DNA of 64,000 nt from contig OZ250142.1 of the NCBI GenBank assembly GCA_965237445.1, positions 1,736,001 to 1,800,000 on the forward strand, written 5' to 3'. The notes under the pieces are model-generated. The model was not told where the DNA came from, ran no database searches, and saw only the letters and a program-made list of their open reading frames with translations. Numbering within the stretch: position 1 is the stretch's first letter; each line of letters begins with the position of its first letter. The DNA is from G963668185 sp965237445 (GTDB lineage: Bacteria; Chloroflexota; Dehalococcoidia; Lucifugimonadales; G963668185). Of this stretch, positions 33,405 through 42,501 are shown piece after piece. A program made the position numbers and the translations under genes.

Positions 33405-34580
33405 TTACGGCCCTGCCGATTGGGAAAGCGTGGCCAGTGCGTCCACAACCGTCTCTATCTCATCCTCGGTTGTGAAGAACGCGACAGACACTCGCATTGC
33501 TGTCTTACCCAATGCTGGCCGGCCGAGTATCCGCCATCTTTCCCACATGCGCCTGTTAAGCTCGTCCCCGGTAAGTCCCGCCACCGAGAACGTCACGAGT
33601 CCAGTGGAAACGCTCGGGTCCTCAGGACTCCGTAGCGAGACTCCCGGGATCTCCGCGATCGCGGCCTTGAGTTGCCCGGTCATGTCCTGGGCCCTGCGCC
33701 TCACGTCGTCCAGTCCGAACGACGTGACGAACTCGATCCCTTTTGCCATGCCGCTGTACACAGGGTACGGTCGGCCGCCGAATTCGAATCGCCGTGCCGA
33801 TTCATGGAACGTCAGCTCGTCGGTCTCGCGGTCCCACTCCCCGGCCAATGACCCGGTCCACGAGACCTCCAGCCGGTCGACCCACTCCTTCTTCACGTAC
33901 AGCGCCGCCACGCCCGGCCCTCCTAGGCACCATTTGTTGGCTCCCCAGGAGTAGAAGTCGGCACCAATCTCCCGCAGGTTCATCGGAAACTGACCGGCGG
34001 CCTGTACTCCGTCGAACGCCACCGGCACGCCCCTGTCGTGAGCGAGGCTGCAGATCTCCTCCGCGGGCAGCAGTTGGCCCGTATCCGTGGTGACATGGCT
34101 CGGTGCCAGCAGCTTGGTGCGCTCTGTGATGAGCCCATTGAGGCAGTCAAGCAGTTGCTCGTTGTTTTCGAACAGCGGCAGCTTCTTGATTCGGATCCCA
34201 AGCTTCTTGGCCAAGTTGAGCCAGACGTAGATGCCGCTGGGGTGCTCCTGCTCGGTGACGATCACCTCGTCCCCCTCTCGGAAGTGCATCCCGTATGCGA
34301 TGGCGCTCAGCCCTTCCGAAACTGCCCTCGTTAGCGCGATCTCGTCCGACTCGACTCCGAACAGGTCGGCTACCGTCTGACGGCAGTGCTCGTAGCTCGT
34401 GGCTGTCCTTTCCCGAATTGCCGGCGTGTCGGCGCCATGCTCCATTATCGCCTCGTAGTGTTCGGTCACCGCCCTTGTCACCGATCTCGGTATCGGGCCG
34501 TATCCTCCCGTGTTTAGATAGATACTCTTGTGTAGGGCCGGAATCTCATCTCGATATCTAAGGACATCAGCCTGTGTCAT
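33405..34580 (-). CDS. class V aminotransferase-fold PLP enzyme
   Basis: 391 aa from ATG 34580, which follows GGAGG by 8 bases; the longer open frame adds an atypical N-terminus. NTGGYGPIP at the start, EHPSGIYVWL (~125), DGVQAAGQFP with the PLP Asp, and the Schiff-base Lys in SWGANKWCLGGPG. Similar to isopenicillin N epimerase/cysteine desulfurase-like enzymes; the missing Cys loop argues against sulfur transfer. Operon with the hydroxyacid dehydrogenase. Confidence 0.85.
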   Translation of the reverse strand: MTQADVLRYRDEIPALHKSIYLNTGGYGPIPRSVTRAVTEHYEAIMEHGADTPAIRERTATSYEHCRQTVADLFGVESDEIALTRAVSEGLSAIAYGMHFREGDEVIVTEQEHPSGIYVWLNLAKKLGIRIKKLPLFENNEQLLDCLNGLITERTKLLAPSHVTTDTGQLLPAEEICSLAHDRGVPVAFDGVQAAGQFPMNLREIGADFYSWGANKWCLGGPGVAALYVKKEWVDRLEVSWTGSLAGEWDRETDELTFHESARRFEFGGRPYPVYSGMAKGIEFVTSFGLDDVRRRAQDMTGQLKAAIAEIPGVSLRSPEDPSVSTGLVTFSVAGLTGDELNRRMWERWRILGRPALGKTAMRVSVAFFTTEDEIETVVDALATLSQSAGP

Positions 34581-34729
34581 GTCTTTGCCTCCTGCGTTCT
34601 CGGAACGCAAGGCGATTATACAATCAGAATCCCGCCCAAATGGCTGGCGTTTCTCCTCCCCCGCACAAAGGGCCGCAAACGCCATTAGACCCCAAGAATG
34701 CTGATGTCATTCGGGCCTTTCCTTTAGCG

Positions 34730-34975
34730 AACTAGTGTGCTAGTATTGACGCATGAACACCGAACTACACCTCGACAGGCCTCGCCGAACGGCCCCATTG
34801 CTCGCTCGGACCCGCCTTCCCAGCTTCGAAACGACTGTCACATTTTTGCTCAATGTATCTCAATCCGTATACAAACCGTATTCAATCCATCTCAAAACCG
34901 TAACTCTTTCCCAAGGCCCCCAGCTACGGAAAGTGACAGAAAGTGACAGAATGTTACAGTTTTCGAGTGATTGGG
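34730..34975 (+). repeat. dispersed leaderless element, copy 2
   Basis: Starts TGTGCTAGTATTGACGCATG (TAGTAT 34741-34746, ATG 34753). It has ACTGTCACATTTTTGCTCAA, then CCGTATACAAACCGTATTCA repeats, CCCAAGGCCCCCAGCTACGG, and three 10-bp iterons (GTGACAGAAA, GTGACAGAAT, GTTACAGTTT). Strongly similar to copy 3, weaker to copy 1. The open frame from ATG runs 93 codons (to 35034) with no known domain. No other gene is seen in 34581-35206. Confidence 0.8.
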
Positions 34976-35206
34976 CTCTTCCAGCTTGCCTAAGCCTTTC
35001 CCCCTCAGCGCCTCAAATCGCCCCTGCAACTTGAACATCCGTATCCCTCCGTGCGCTGCCTGCCCGGAGAACTAGGGCCTCATTTGCCTGTCAGGGTCGC
35101 CTCTATCGCGGCGCCTGCCATTCGGTGCTTTGGTACAATCCACGCGCCCTCGACTCATGATGCATATCTGAAGTATGGCCTTGCTAAAGAAAGCGGGACT
35201 GGTCTG

Positions 35207-36124
35207 ATGTTTGGAAAGGTGAAGATCCGGAGATTTCGCTGGAGCGACCTCACCCTGTTCGCTAGCCTGTTCAACAGGCTGAATGGAGTGGATGGCACGC
35301 CCAGGGCAGTTGACGAGTCTTTCATGAGCCAGTACCTGTCTCATCCTTCGATGATGGCGGAGCAGAACGCCTTCGTCGCGGAACGCGACGGGTCTCTTGA
35401 AGGATACCTTCTAGTGTTCCTGGAACAGCCAATCTCCAGGTCCGTCGGCGTAGGTGGGTCCGTCCCGGGCCCGGATGAGCACAACGTCTGGACGAGCCTT
35501 CTGCATGCGGGCCTGAACCACGCAAGAATCGCGGAAGTGTCTGTGTTCCACACGCAGGTTCCGGAGGATGCTCGTGTCCGTCGTAGCCAGTTGGTCAAAG
35601 AAGGGTTCAGCCATGTTCGTACGTACTGGAACATGCATTGGGAGACCTTCGAAGTATCGCAACCTGGATTGGTCACGGGGATGCACTTCCGGCCGCTGAA
35701 GCCCGGCCGGGACGAGGGCGATCTCGCTGAGATTCAAAACGCCGCCTTCGGAGTCAACTGGGGCTTTTGCCCAAATACTCGAAAGGAGATTGAGGCCCGT
35801 GTCCGCTTCAGCACGATTGACCCGGAGGGCATCATTCTGCTGGAGTCCAATGGCCGCGTCGTCGGTTACAACTGGACCTCGCTCGCCGAAAGCAACACGG
35901 GTTTGGTTGGCCGCATCGAAATGACTGGTGTCCACCCGGGCATGCGAGGCAGGGGACTCGGCAAGGCCGTGGTATCCGCCGGTTTGGTGTACCTGCGCTC
36001 CAAGGGGACCGTGCGCGTGGAACTGGAGGTGGACTCCGCCAACACCGCTGCGATTAAACTCTACGAGGGCTTGGGCTTCCAGTACACTGGTCCAACCTAC
36101 TGGTACGAGAAGCGCCTTTCCTGA
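35207..36124 (+). CDS. tandem GNAT-domain acetyltransferase, 305 aa
   Basis: Two GNAT folds. The C-terminal one is complete: acetyl-CoA loop GVHPGMRGRGLGKAVV near 242-257 and NTAAIKLYEGLGF near 282-294; the N-terminal half is degenerate. Size and duplication resemble mycothiol synthase (MshD), and an MshA-like glycosyltransferase lies convergently next door, but general amino-group acetylation is equally possible. ATG 35207 is chosen because the upstream open frame is unrelated to GNAT and overlaps repeat sequence. Confidence 0.75.
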   Translation: MFGKVKIRRFRWSDLTLFASLFNRLNGVDGTPRAVDESFMSQYLSHPSMMAEQNAFVAERDGSLEGYLLVFLEQPISRSVGVGGSVPGPDEHNVWTSLLHAGLNHARIAEVSVFHTQVPEDARVRRSQLVKEGFSHVRTYWNMHWETFEVSQPGLVTGMHFRPLKPGRDEGDLAEIQNAAFGVNWGFCPNTRKEIEARVRFSTIDPEGIILLESNGRVVGYNWTSLAESNTGLVGRIEMTGVHPGMRGRGLGKAVVSAGLVYLRSKGTVRVELEVDSANTAAIKLYEGLGFQYTGPTYWYEKRLS

Positions 36125-36150
36125 TCCTCTGGCGATTCGGCGCTCTTACT

Positions 36151-37371
36151 CTATTGCCGCTGGCTGAGGATCTCCGAGTACAGGTCAGCAAGGTCGCTGA
36201 TCATGCGGCCCCAGCCCATGGCCTCCGCCGTGCTTCTACCGGCCCGTCCCATGCTCTCCCTGAGGTTCTCGTCGCCAAGCAGGAGATCAAGCCTTTCCCC
36301 GAACGAGTCGGGTTGCCTCTTCGCCACAAGGTAGCCGGACTCACCGCTGACGATGAAGGACGGCAGTCCACCCACTCCAGATGCCACGACGGGCGTCCCG
36401 CAGGCCATGGCCTCCAGCGCCGCTAGCCCAAAGCTCTCGTAGTAGGAAGGCAGCACAAACACATCGGCGGCGTTGTAGTACGTCGGCAGTTCTGCATGCT
36501 CGACAGAGCCAACAAACGCTACCTTGTCTTCGACTCCAACAGATTGCGCAACCCGCTTCAGCTCGTCTAGGTGTCCATCGAATCCAGGGTCGCCCCCTGC
36601 CACGACGAACCTCACTCCATCCGCCGTTTCCATCCGCGCCAGCGCCCGAACGACCAACTCAACGCCCTTCAACGGCTCGATCCGCCCCACGTACAGAATC
36701 GTCGGTTGCCCATTCCACCCGAGTATGTCCTTCGCTTCCGCCTTGTTCATGGGCCTGAACAGCTCCAGGTCCACTCCGGCCGGGATCACGCGGACATTGC
36801 CGCCGTCAACGTGATACAGACGCTGCAGGTCAATTCTCTCCTGCTCGGTAGTCACGACCACGGCATCGGCTTTCTTCATTACGGCCTGTTCAGCCTCTGG
36901 CCTGCCTTCAGCCTCCTTCTCTTCAGACCTCGCCCGGAGCTTCGTACGAGCGAGCGTGTGAAAGCTGGCCACATGAGGAACATCCCAGCGCTCGGCCAGC
37001 GAGAGCGCTGCGAGCCCGGAGAGCCAATAGTGCGAGTGAATGAGACCGTACTCGATCCCTTGCGATTTGCTTAACCCGCCTACTCGGTCCACGAACTCGG
37101 GAACGCACTCCCCAAGAAACTCCTTCGGGCGGCTCTTGGCGCACGCCTCGATGTGAATGAGCCTTGAGTTCTCCCCCAGATCCACTACGTCCGGGTGGTC
37201 CGCGTCATGCCAACGCGTGTACACGTCGGTCGGGATACCGCGGCGGCCCAGCTCCCGTGCCTGCTGAAGTACATAAACGTTCATGCCGCCGGCGTCCTTG
37301 GTTCCGGGACGCGCCAGTGGACAACTGTGAAAACTGATAAGGGCCAGTCTGTCTACACCGAGATGACTCAT
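36151..37371 (-). CDS. GT4-family glycosyltransferase, MshA/sucrose-phosphate-synthase-like
   Basis: About 406 aa from ATG 37371. GT-B fold: acceptor loop PLARPGTKDAGGMNVYVLQ at the N-terminus, SHYWLSGL and ASFHTLARTK in the first domain, then ILYVGRIEPLKG (~242) and the nucleotide-sugar site PSYYESFGLAALEAMACG with the EX7E pair. GGMNVYV strongly resembles MshA. TTG 37404 is an alternative start overlapping the preceding gene's stop. Last gene of folE-FemAB-GT operon. Confidence 0.85.
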   Translation of the reverse strand: MSHLGVDRLALISFHSCPLARPGTKDAGGMNVYVLQQARELGRRGIPTDVYTRWHDADHPDVVDLGENSRLIHIEACAKSRPKEFLGECVPEFVDRVGGLSKSQGIEYGLIHSHYWLSGLAALSLAERWDVPHVASFHTLARTKLRARSEEKEAEGRPEAEQAVMKKADAVVVTTEQERIDLQRLYHVDGGNVRVIPAGVDLELFRPMNKAEAKDILGWNGQPTILYVGRIEPLKGVELVVRALARMETADGVRFVVAGGDPGFDGHLDELKRVAQSVGVEDKVAFVGSVEHAELPTYYNAADVFVLPSYYESFGLAALEAMACGTPVVASGVGGLPSFIVSGESGYLVAKRQPDSFGERLDLLLGDENLRESMGRAGRSTAEAMGWGRMISDLADLYSEILSQRQ

Positions 37372-37405
37372 GACCCCATTTGGAGATGTTTCGCTCGCTT
37401 GCAAA

Positions 37406-38392
37406 CTATCTATCCACGGTCACGCGATACACAAGCCGGTCGACGCCGCCGAGGTCGTACTTGTAGCGTTCCGAACCCCTCAGGAAGTCGAACCTGCGCC
37501 GCCCCTCATCGATTGCGTCCTTGATGCAGAGCGCTTTGTTGATCAGTCCAACACTGAGCCGGGAGTACTCGGGGTTGAAGCCACTGTTGTAGAGCAAGTA
37601 CTCACCGTCGTAGTCGAAGGATATGCAGCATGCTACGCGCTCACCATCCAGTTCCAGGAAGTTGAGCTTGAACTGGTCCCGGCCGATCAGCTCTTCGGCA
37701 GTGTCCAGGAAGAACTGGCGGCGCTCAGGTGTGAGGAACTCTTCCTTGTCAGTCCTGCTGATCCTCAACAGATGGAAGAAGTCTTCCATGTCCTTGTCGA
37801 GCGTCGACAGGTCTGAGCGCACGTACTGGGAGAACTCTCCTGTTCGCTCTAGGCGGCGGATCTTCCGCCTAAGTTCGTGCCTGTTCTTCTTGGAAAGCCC
37901 CAACAGATAGTCGTCCCACGAGTCGGGCAATTCAGTGAGGGGTGTGGTGTCTTCCTCATCGATGGTGACCTTGCATCCGTCGGCCTTTGCCAGTGACACG
38001 AACTCACTGAGCGTCTGAGAGCCCGCAGAGACTCCTGTGAGCACAGTGCGCCGCCAGTCCAGACCCTTCGCATGTTCCCACAGTTTGCCAAAGAACTCTG
38101 TGGACCTGTCCTCCAGTACGAGAAAGTCGAGATAGTCCACAATGTCCGCATCACCAACCAATCGCAACTCACCATTCTTCAGCATTAGTGGTGCGATCCC
38201 GATCGTGGTCCCTTCGCTGCGGACAGACGTCAGGTGTAGGTCCCAGCCGTCTCCGAAGTTCTCCCACCAGGTCTTCTGCCACCAGGGAGTTACGAAGACG
38301 GTGTTTGTAGAAGAACTGGGCAAGAAGGCGGTCCACTCCTCCTCGATCCCGTCAAAATCGTAGGCGTGCGCAAGATCTAGCAATCTAGACAC
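37406..38392 (-). CDS. FemAB/CelD-like GNAT-fold protein (acetyltransferase domain type 6)
   Basis: 328 aa. WWQKTWWENFGDGWDLHLTS at the N-terminus and KKNRHELRRKIRRLE near 158-173, followed by FLELDGERVACCISFDYDGE and GSERYKYDLG near the end, are typical of the BioF2-like/CelD family, which transfers acyl or aminoacyl groups in envelope polysaccharide or lipid pathways. No membrane segment. Its ATG overlaps the end of folE by 8 bases and its stop overlaps the alternative GT start. Confidence 0.75.
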   Translation of the reverse strand: MSRLLDLAHAYDFDGIEEEWTAFLPSSSTNTVFVTPWWQKTWWENFGDGWDLHLTSVRSEGTTIGIAPLMLKNGELRLVGDADIVDYLDFLVLEDRSTEFFGKLWEHAKGLDWRRTVLTGVSAGSQTLSEFVSLAKADGCKVTIDEEDTTPLTELPDSWDDYLLGLSKKNRHELRRKIRRLERTGEFSQYVRSDLSTLDKDMEDFFHLLRISRTDKEEFLTPERRQFFLDTAEELIGRDQFKLNFLELDGERVACCISFDYDGEYLLYNSGFNPEYSRLSVGLINKALCIKDAIDEGRRRFDFLRGSERYKYDLGGVDRLVYRVTVDR

Positions 38393-38948
38393 GTCCCTGT
38401 ACTAGGCTCAGAAACTCGGAGCGGGTCTCGGGCCGTGTCCTGAAGCTCCCCCGTATTGCGGAAGTGACAAAGGCGGCGCCGAGCTTTTCGACGCCTCGAA
38501 GCGAAATGCACATGTGCTCTGCCCTCAGGACTGTACCTACTCCTTCAGGCTTGAGCGACGAGAAGACTGCGTCTGCGAGCGAACTCGTTAGCCGCTCCTG
38601 CATTTGCGGTCGACGGGCAAGAGTGTCGAGGGCGCGGGCCAGTTTGCTTGCTCCGACCACTCTCCCATTGGGTATGTAGCCTACGTGGGCCTTACCGAAG
38701 AAGGGCAGCAGGTGATGCTCGCACATGGAGAAGAAAGGAATGTCTCGAAGGATTACCATCTCCCTGTGGCCCTCTTCGAAACCCGTGGCAAGGTACTCGG
38801 CCGGATCCTTCGTTAGCCCAGAGAAGAAGTCCGCATACATCCTGGCAACGCGAGCCGGCGTATCGACTAGTCCCTCTCTGCCGGGGTCGTCACCAATTGC
38901 GACGATGATTGAGGCGATAGCCTCTTCAATCGCTTCTCTGTCTACCAA
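38385..38948 (-). CDS. folE: GTP cyclohydrolase I
   Basis: 187 aa with zinc ligands MCEHHLLPF (Cys, His) near 75-82 and Cys in RAEHMCISLRGV near 143; GRVVGASKLAR and QERLTSS are conserved. Makes dihydroneopterin triphosphate for folate. First gene of a three-gene minus-strand run; glyA, a folate-using enzyme, starts divergently 180 bases away. Confidence 0.95.
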   Translation of the reverse strand: MVDREAIEEAIASIIVAIGDDPGREGLVDTPARVARMYADFFSGLTKDPAEYLATGFEEGHREMVILRDIPFFSMCEHHLLPFFGKAHVGYIPNGRVVGASKLARALDTLARRPQMQERLTSSLADAVFSSLKPEGVGTVLRAEHMCISLRGVEKLGAAFVTSAIRGSFRTRPETRSEFLSLVQGRV

Positions 38949-39126
38949 GAGGCGCCTTTCGAAAGCCAGGGAACGGGCTGAAAACCGGTGTCAAAGCTAC
39001 CATAGCGCCGGTTTGCCCATCAATGATTTGAGGGAGGGTTGACCGATTCACTTGTGCGGCGCGTCCCTCGGCTCCTAGAATTGGCGCAAGTCGAGGCCGA
39101 CCCAACCAAGTATGAGGAGAACTTCG

Positions 39127-40371
39127 TTGAGCATACTCCTTCAGCAGGACCCGCAGATAGCGAAGGCAATCGAGGACGAGACGAAGCGTCAGCAACAGAA
39201 CGTCATCCTCATAGCTTCCGAGAACTATGCCAGCAAGGCCGTTCAGGAGGCGCAAGGGTCGATCATGACGAACAAGTACGCTGAGGGGTATCCCGGCCGG
39301 CGCTACTACGGAGGGTGCGAGTTCGTCGACGTTGCGGAGTCGCTGGCGATTGACCGGGCGAAGCAGTTGTTCGGCTCGGACCACGTAAACGTGCAGCCGC
39401 ATAGCGGGGCACAGGCGAACATGGGCGCATTCTTCGCCGTGCTGGAACCCGGCGACAAGGTGATGGGACTGCAGTTGGACCAGGGAGGGCACCTCACGCA
39501 CGGCAGCCCGGTCAACTTCTCGGGCAAGCTGTACGACTTCGTGCCCTACAGCGTGGACCCGGAGACGGAACTGATCGACTACGACCAAGTGGAGGCGCTC
39601 GCGAAGGAACACAGGCCCAAGCTGATCATCACCGGCGCAACCGCATATCCAAGGGTCATCGACTTCGAGCGATTCGGCAGGATCGCGGAGGAGGTCGGAG
39701 CTGTCCTGATGGTGGACATGGCCCACATCGCAGGTCTGATCGCGGCAGGAGAGCACCCATCTCCCGTGCCGCACGCTGGAATCGTCACTTCAACGACTCA
39801 CAAGACGCTGCGAGGGCCAAGGGGCGGCTTCATCCTCAGCACTTCGGACCTTGCCAGGGACATCGACAGAGGCGTGTTCCCGAACGAGCAGGGCGGGCCG
39901 TTGATGCACACGATCGCAGCCAAGGCTGTGGCCTTTGGCGAGGCGCTCCAGCCGGAGTTCAAGCAGTACCAGAAGGCCATCAGGAGCAACGCCACAGCGC
40001 TCGCCGCGGAGTTGAATGCCGGAGGCGTGAGACTAGTGTCGGGCGGCACCGATAACCACCTGCTGCTGGCGGACGTGACTCCCCTTGACATCACCGGACG
40101 GCAAGCAGAGGAAGCGCTCGGCAAGGTACACATAACGCTAAACCGCAATACCATCCCCTACGACCCGAGGTCACCACGCGTAACCAGCGGGGTACGAATC
40201 GGTACTCCGTCGGTGACGAGCAGGGGAATGGGCGAGGAGGAGATGCGGGAGATCGGCCGGCTGATGATTCGGACACTGCAGAACACGAAGGATGAGGCAG
40301 TGCTGAGCCAGGTTGCCGACGATGTCCTGCAGCTTACTTCCCGGTTCCCGGTCCCCGGAATAGACGTCTAG
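39127..40371 (+). CDS. glyA: serine hydroxymethyltransferase
   Basis: 414 aa from TTG 39127, chosen because AGGAG lies 7 bases before it and the protein then starts MSILLQQDPQIAKAIEDE like other GlyA; ATG 39112 overlaps that ribosome site. LIASENYASKAV, NKYAEGYPGRRYYGG, VNVQPHSGAQAN and the PLP Lys in TSTTHKTLRGPRGG are intact. Interconverts serine and glycine with tetrahydrofolate. Converges on rnc six bases away. Confidence 0.95.
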   Translation: MSILLQQDPQIAKAIEDETKRQQQNVILIASENYASKAVQEAQGSIMTNKYAEGYPGRRYYGGCEFVDVAESLAIDRAKQLFGSDHVNVQPHSGAQANMGAFFAVLEPGDKVMGLQLDQGGHLTHGSPVNFSGKLYDFVPYSVDPETELIDYDQVEALAKEHRPKLIITGATAYPRVIDFERFGRIAEEVGAVLMVDMAHIAGLIAAGEHPSPVPHAGIVTSTTHKTLRGPRGGFILSTSDLARDIDRGVFPNEQGGPLMHTIAAKAVAFGEALQPEFKQYQKAIRSNATALAAELNAGGVRLVSGGTDNHLLLADVTPLDITGRQAEEALGKVHITLNRNTIPYDPRSPRVTSGVRIGTPSVTSRGMGEEEMREIGRLMIRTLQNTKDEAVLSQVADDVLQLTSRFPVPGIDV

Positions 40372-40377
40372 GGGAGA

Positions 40378-41106
40378 TCATGCGGGCTCGTTCTCCAGAG
40401 ACTCCAGCGCAACGCTAGCCGCTTCATTCTCGGCAACGACCTTACGGGGGCCGCTTCCAGTGCCTGCTGTCCTGCCCTTTACCAGGACCTCGGCGGTGAA
40501 GGTGCGGGCGTGATCTTCGCCTGACTCGGCAGCAATGCGGTATTCCGGGAGGGGCAATCCTCGGGCCTGAAGCGCTTCCTGAAGCGCGGACTTCGGGTTG
40601 GACTTCCGGTCCGGCGCGTTCATGTGGGGATCCAGCTTGGATAGAACCCAGTGCCGGGCTGCGACGTAACCCTGGTCCAAGAAGAGCGCACCCACTACGG
40701 CCTCAAAGGCGTTCTCCAAGTTGGAATCGCGTTCGCGGCCGCCGGCTGCTTCCTCGCCACGACCCATCAGCAGGCAGTCGCCCAGCGACAGGTCCCTGGC
40801 GACGCGCGCCAGGGTGCTTCCCTGAACGACCGCAGCGCGGCGCTGGGTGAGGCTGCCCTCCCTCAGTTCCGGGCGTTCCCGGTATAGCTCCTCTGCTACA
40901 ACGGCGCCGAGAACGGCGTCTCCGAGGAACTCAAGGCGCTCGTTGGACTCCGAAGCCCTGTCCGGTGCCTCGTTGATGTATGAGCTGTGGACAAGAGCAA
41001 CTCGTAATAGGCCGACATCTTCGAATGCCACGCCCAACTTCCGCTCGGCTGCACTCGCACGCTCGAATTCATCACCAACCAACGGCCGAATCACCTCCGG
41101 AAACAA
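40378..41106 (-). CDS. rnc: ribonuclease III
   Basis: 242 aa. Signature NERLEFLGDAVLG near 55-67, second acidic pair in ENAFEAVVGALFLDQG near 130-145, then a dsRNA-binding domain (NPKSALQEALQARGLPLPEY ... NEAASVALESL). Processes rRNA precursors and other double-stranded RNA. Confidence 0.95.
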   Translation of the reverse strand: MFPEVIRPLVGDEFERASAAERKLGVAFEDVGLLRVALVHSSYINEAPDRASESNERLEFLGDAVLGAVVAEELYRERPELREGSLTQRRAAVVQGSTLARVARDLSLGDCLLMGRGEEAAGGRERDSNLENAFEAVVGALFLDQGYVAARHWVLSKLDPHMNAPDRKSNPKSALQEALQARGLPLPEYRIAAESGEDHARTFTAEVLVKGRTAGTGSGPRKVVAENEAASVALESLENEPA

Positions 41107-41284
41107 GGCGGCGTCGTGGGAAATGCCAGTCAGACAATGATGCTAGCCTGATTCCAATGACACTGTAAGGTGGCGAAATGTGGGCAGCGATTGGCCGACT
41201 GAGGCGTCGCCAGGCAGAACTCTTTGCACAGGGCATGGCCTTCCGACCTTCGTGCTACTCCCGGTGGCGCCGAGGCCTGTGCAG

Positions 41285-41550
41285 GCCGGACGAACCGGTT
41301 TTCCCGGAAAACTGTAACATTCTGTCACTTTTTGTAACATTTCGTAGCTGAGGGCCTTGGGGAAAAGCACACATTTCGAGAGGAATTGAATACGGATTGA
41401 ATACGGAATGAGCTGAATTGAGCAAAAATGTGACAGTCTCCTCATAGCTACGAGGGTAATTTCTGAAGGGGAACCGCGACGCGCGACGCGGCTGGCAGGG
41501 GCTCGGCCGATTTGTTGTTCAGGGTTCATGCGCAAATAATAGCACACGCG
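41285..41550 (-). repeat. dispersed leaderless element, copy 3
   Basis: On the minus strand TGTGCTATTATTTGCGCATG (TATTAT 41541-41536, ATG 41529-41527), ACTGTCACATTTTTGCTCAA, CCGTATTCAATCCGTATTCA, CCCAAGGCCCTCAGCTACGA, then iterons GTTACAAAAA, GTGACAGAAT, GTTACAG and GTTTTC. A 179-codon open frame spans it (41143-41682) but has no domain, and its reading frame is not kept in the other copies. No other gene is seen in 41107-41785. Confidence 0.8.
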
Positions 41551-41785
41551 TTCGCCGAAGGCAAGTGGTCGCATGACTTCATAGTCTTGGTTGCCGAAAC
41601 CGACATTGCACTTCAGAATTGCGGTTATAAATTGATGGAGTTTGCCACGGACTTGCGATTCCCAGTCGATGTGCTGCGTCATGCGTTGATGCTGAACCGG
41701 CCTCGTCTTATCATGTGCGGCGGCTTTCGCTCCAAGGCGCTGTTGATTTGAGGTGCGGAGGCTAGAGAATCAAGCAATTGAGGTA

Positions 41786-42496
41786 ATGAAGATGTCAGAG
41801 AGACCAGAGAGGGTGCTAGTGGTGACGCCGCATCCTGACGACGCGGAAATCGGCTGCGGCGGAACCGTGGCAAAGTGGATTTCCCAGGGTTCAGAGGTCT
41901 TTTACATTCTCTGCACGAACGGGGACAAGGGGACAAGCGATCCCGAAATGACTACTGACCGGCTGGAAAAGATCCGCGAGCGGGAACAGCAGGAGGCGGC
42001 CGACTACCTGGGAGTCCGCGAGGTCGTCTACTTTGGATATCCGGATGGTGGCTTGGAGGACGACCATGACTTCCGCGGGAGGTTGGTGCGCGAGATACGC
42101 CGACTCAAGCCAGACGTGCTCTTTACGACCGATCCGTACCGGCGAAGTTTCTACCTGCACCGCGATCATCGCATGTGCGGACAGGTAAGCATGGACGCGG
42201 TGTACCCCTTCGCCAGGGACAGGCTTCATTACCCGGAGCACGAGCAGGAAGGGCTGGAGTCCCACAAGGTTGGCGACGTCTACTTCTGGGGAACGGAGGC
42301 GCCAGACGAGTTCATCGACATTTCCGACTGGATCGACAACAAGGTCGAAGCGCTCAAGAAGCACGCGTCCCAGGTGTCGGGAGGGGGCAGGGAAGGAGAG
42401 GTGGGCGATTTCCTAAGGGCGAGTGCCCGCCGGATGGGAGAGCGGGCGAGCGTGCCGTATGCGGAAGGGTTTCGACGGGTCCGTCTGCGCCGGTAG
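41786..42496 (+). CDS. PIG-L family N-acetylglucosaminyl deacetylase (MshB/BshB-like)
   Basis: 236 aa from ATG 41786. Zinc motif TPHPDDAEIGCGG (His, Asp, Asp) near 16-28 and the third ligand in LHRDHRMCG near 124-132. Deacetylates GlcNAc-linked molecules; MshB and BshB are members acting in mycothiol and bacillithiol synthesis. Followed five bases later by a CpsB-like gene, so co-transcribed. Confidence 0.85.
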   Translation: MKMSERPERVLVVTPHPDDAEIGCGGTVAKWISQGSEVFYILCTNGDKGTSDPEMTTDRLEKIREREQQEAADYLGVREVVYFGYPDGGLEDDHDFRGRLVREIRRLKPDVLFTTDPYRRSFYLHRDHRMCGQVSMDAVYPFARDRLHYPEHEQEGLESHKVGDVYFWGTEAPDEFIDISDWIDNKVEALKKHASQVSGGGREGEVGDFLRASARRMGERASVPYAEGFRRVRLRR

Positions 42497-42501
42497 AGGC
42501 G

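Noticed and set aside
41143..41682. 179-codon ORF between rnc and the deacetylase
   Set aside because: It spans repeat copy 3, has no domain, and the frame is not conserved in the other copies.
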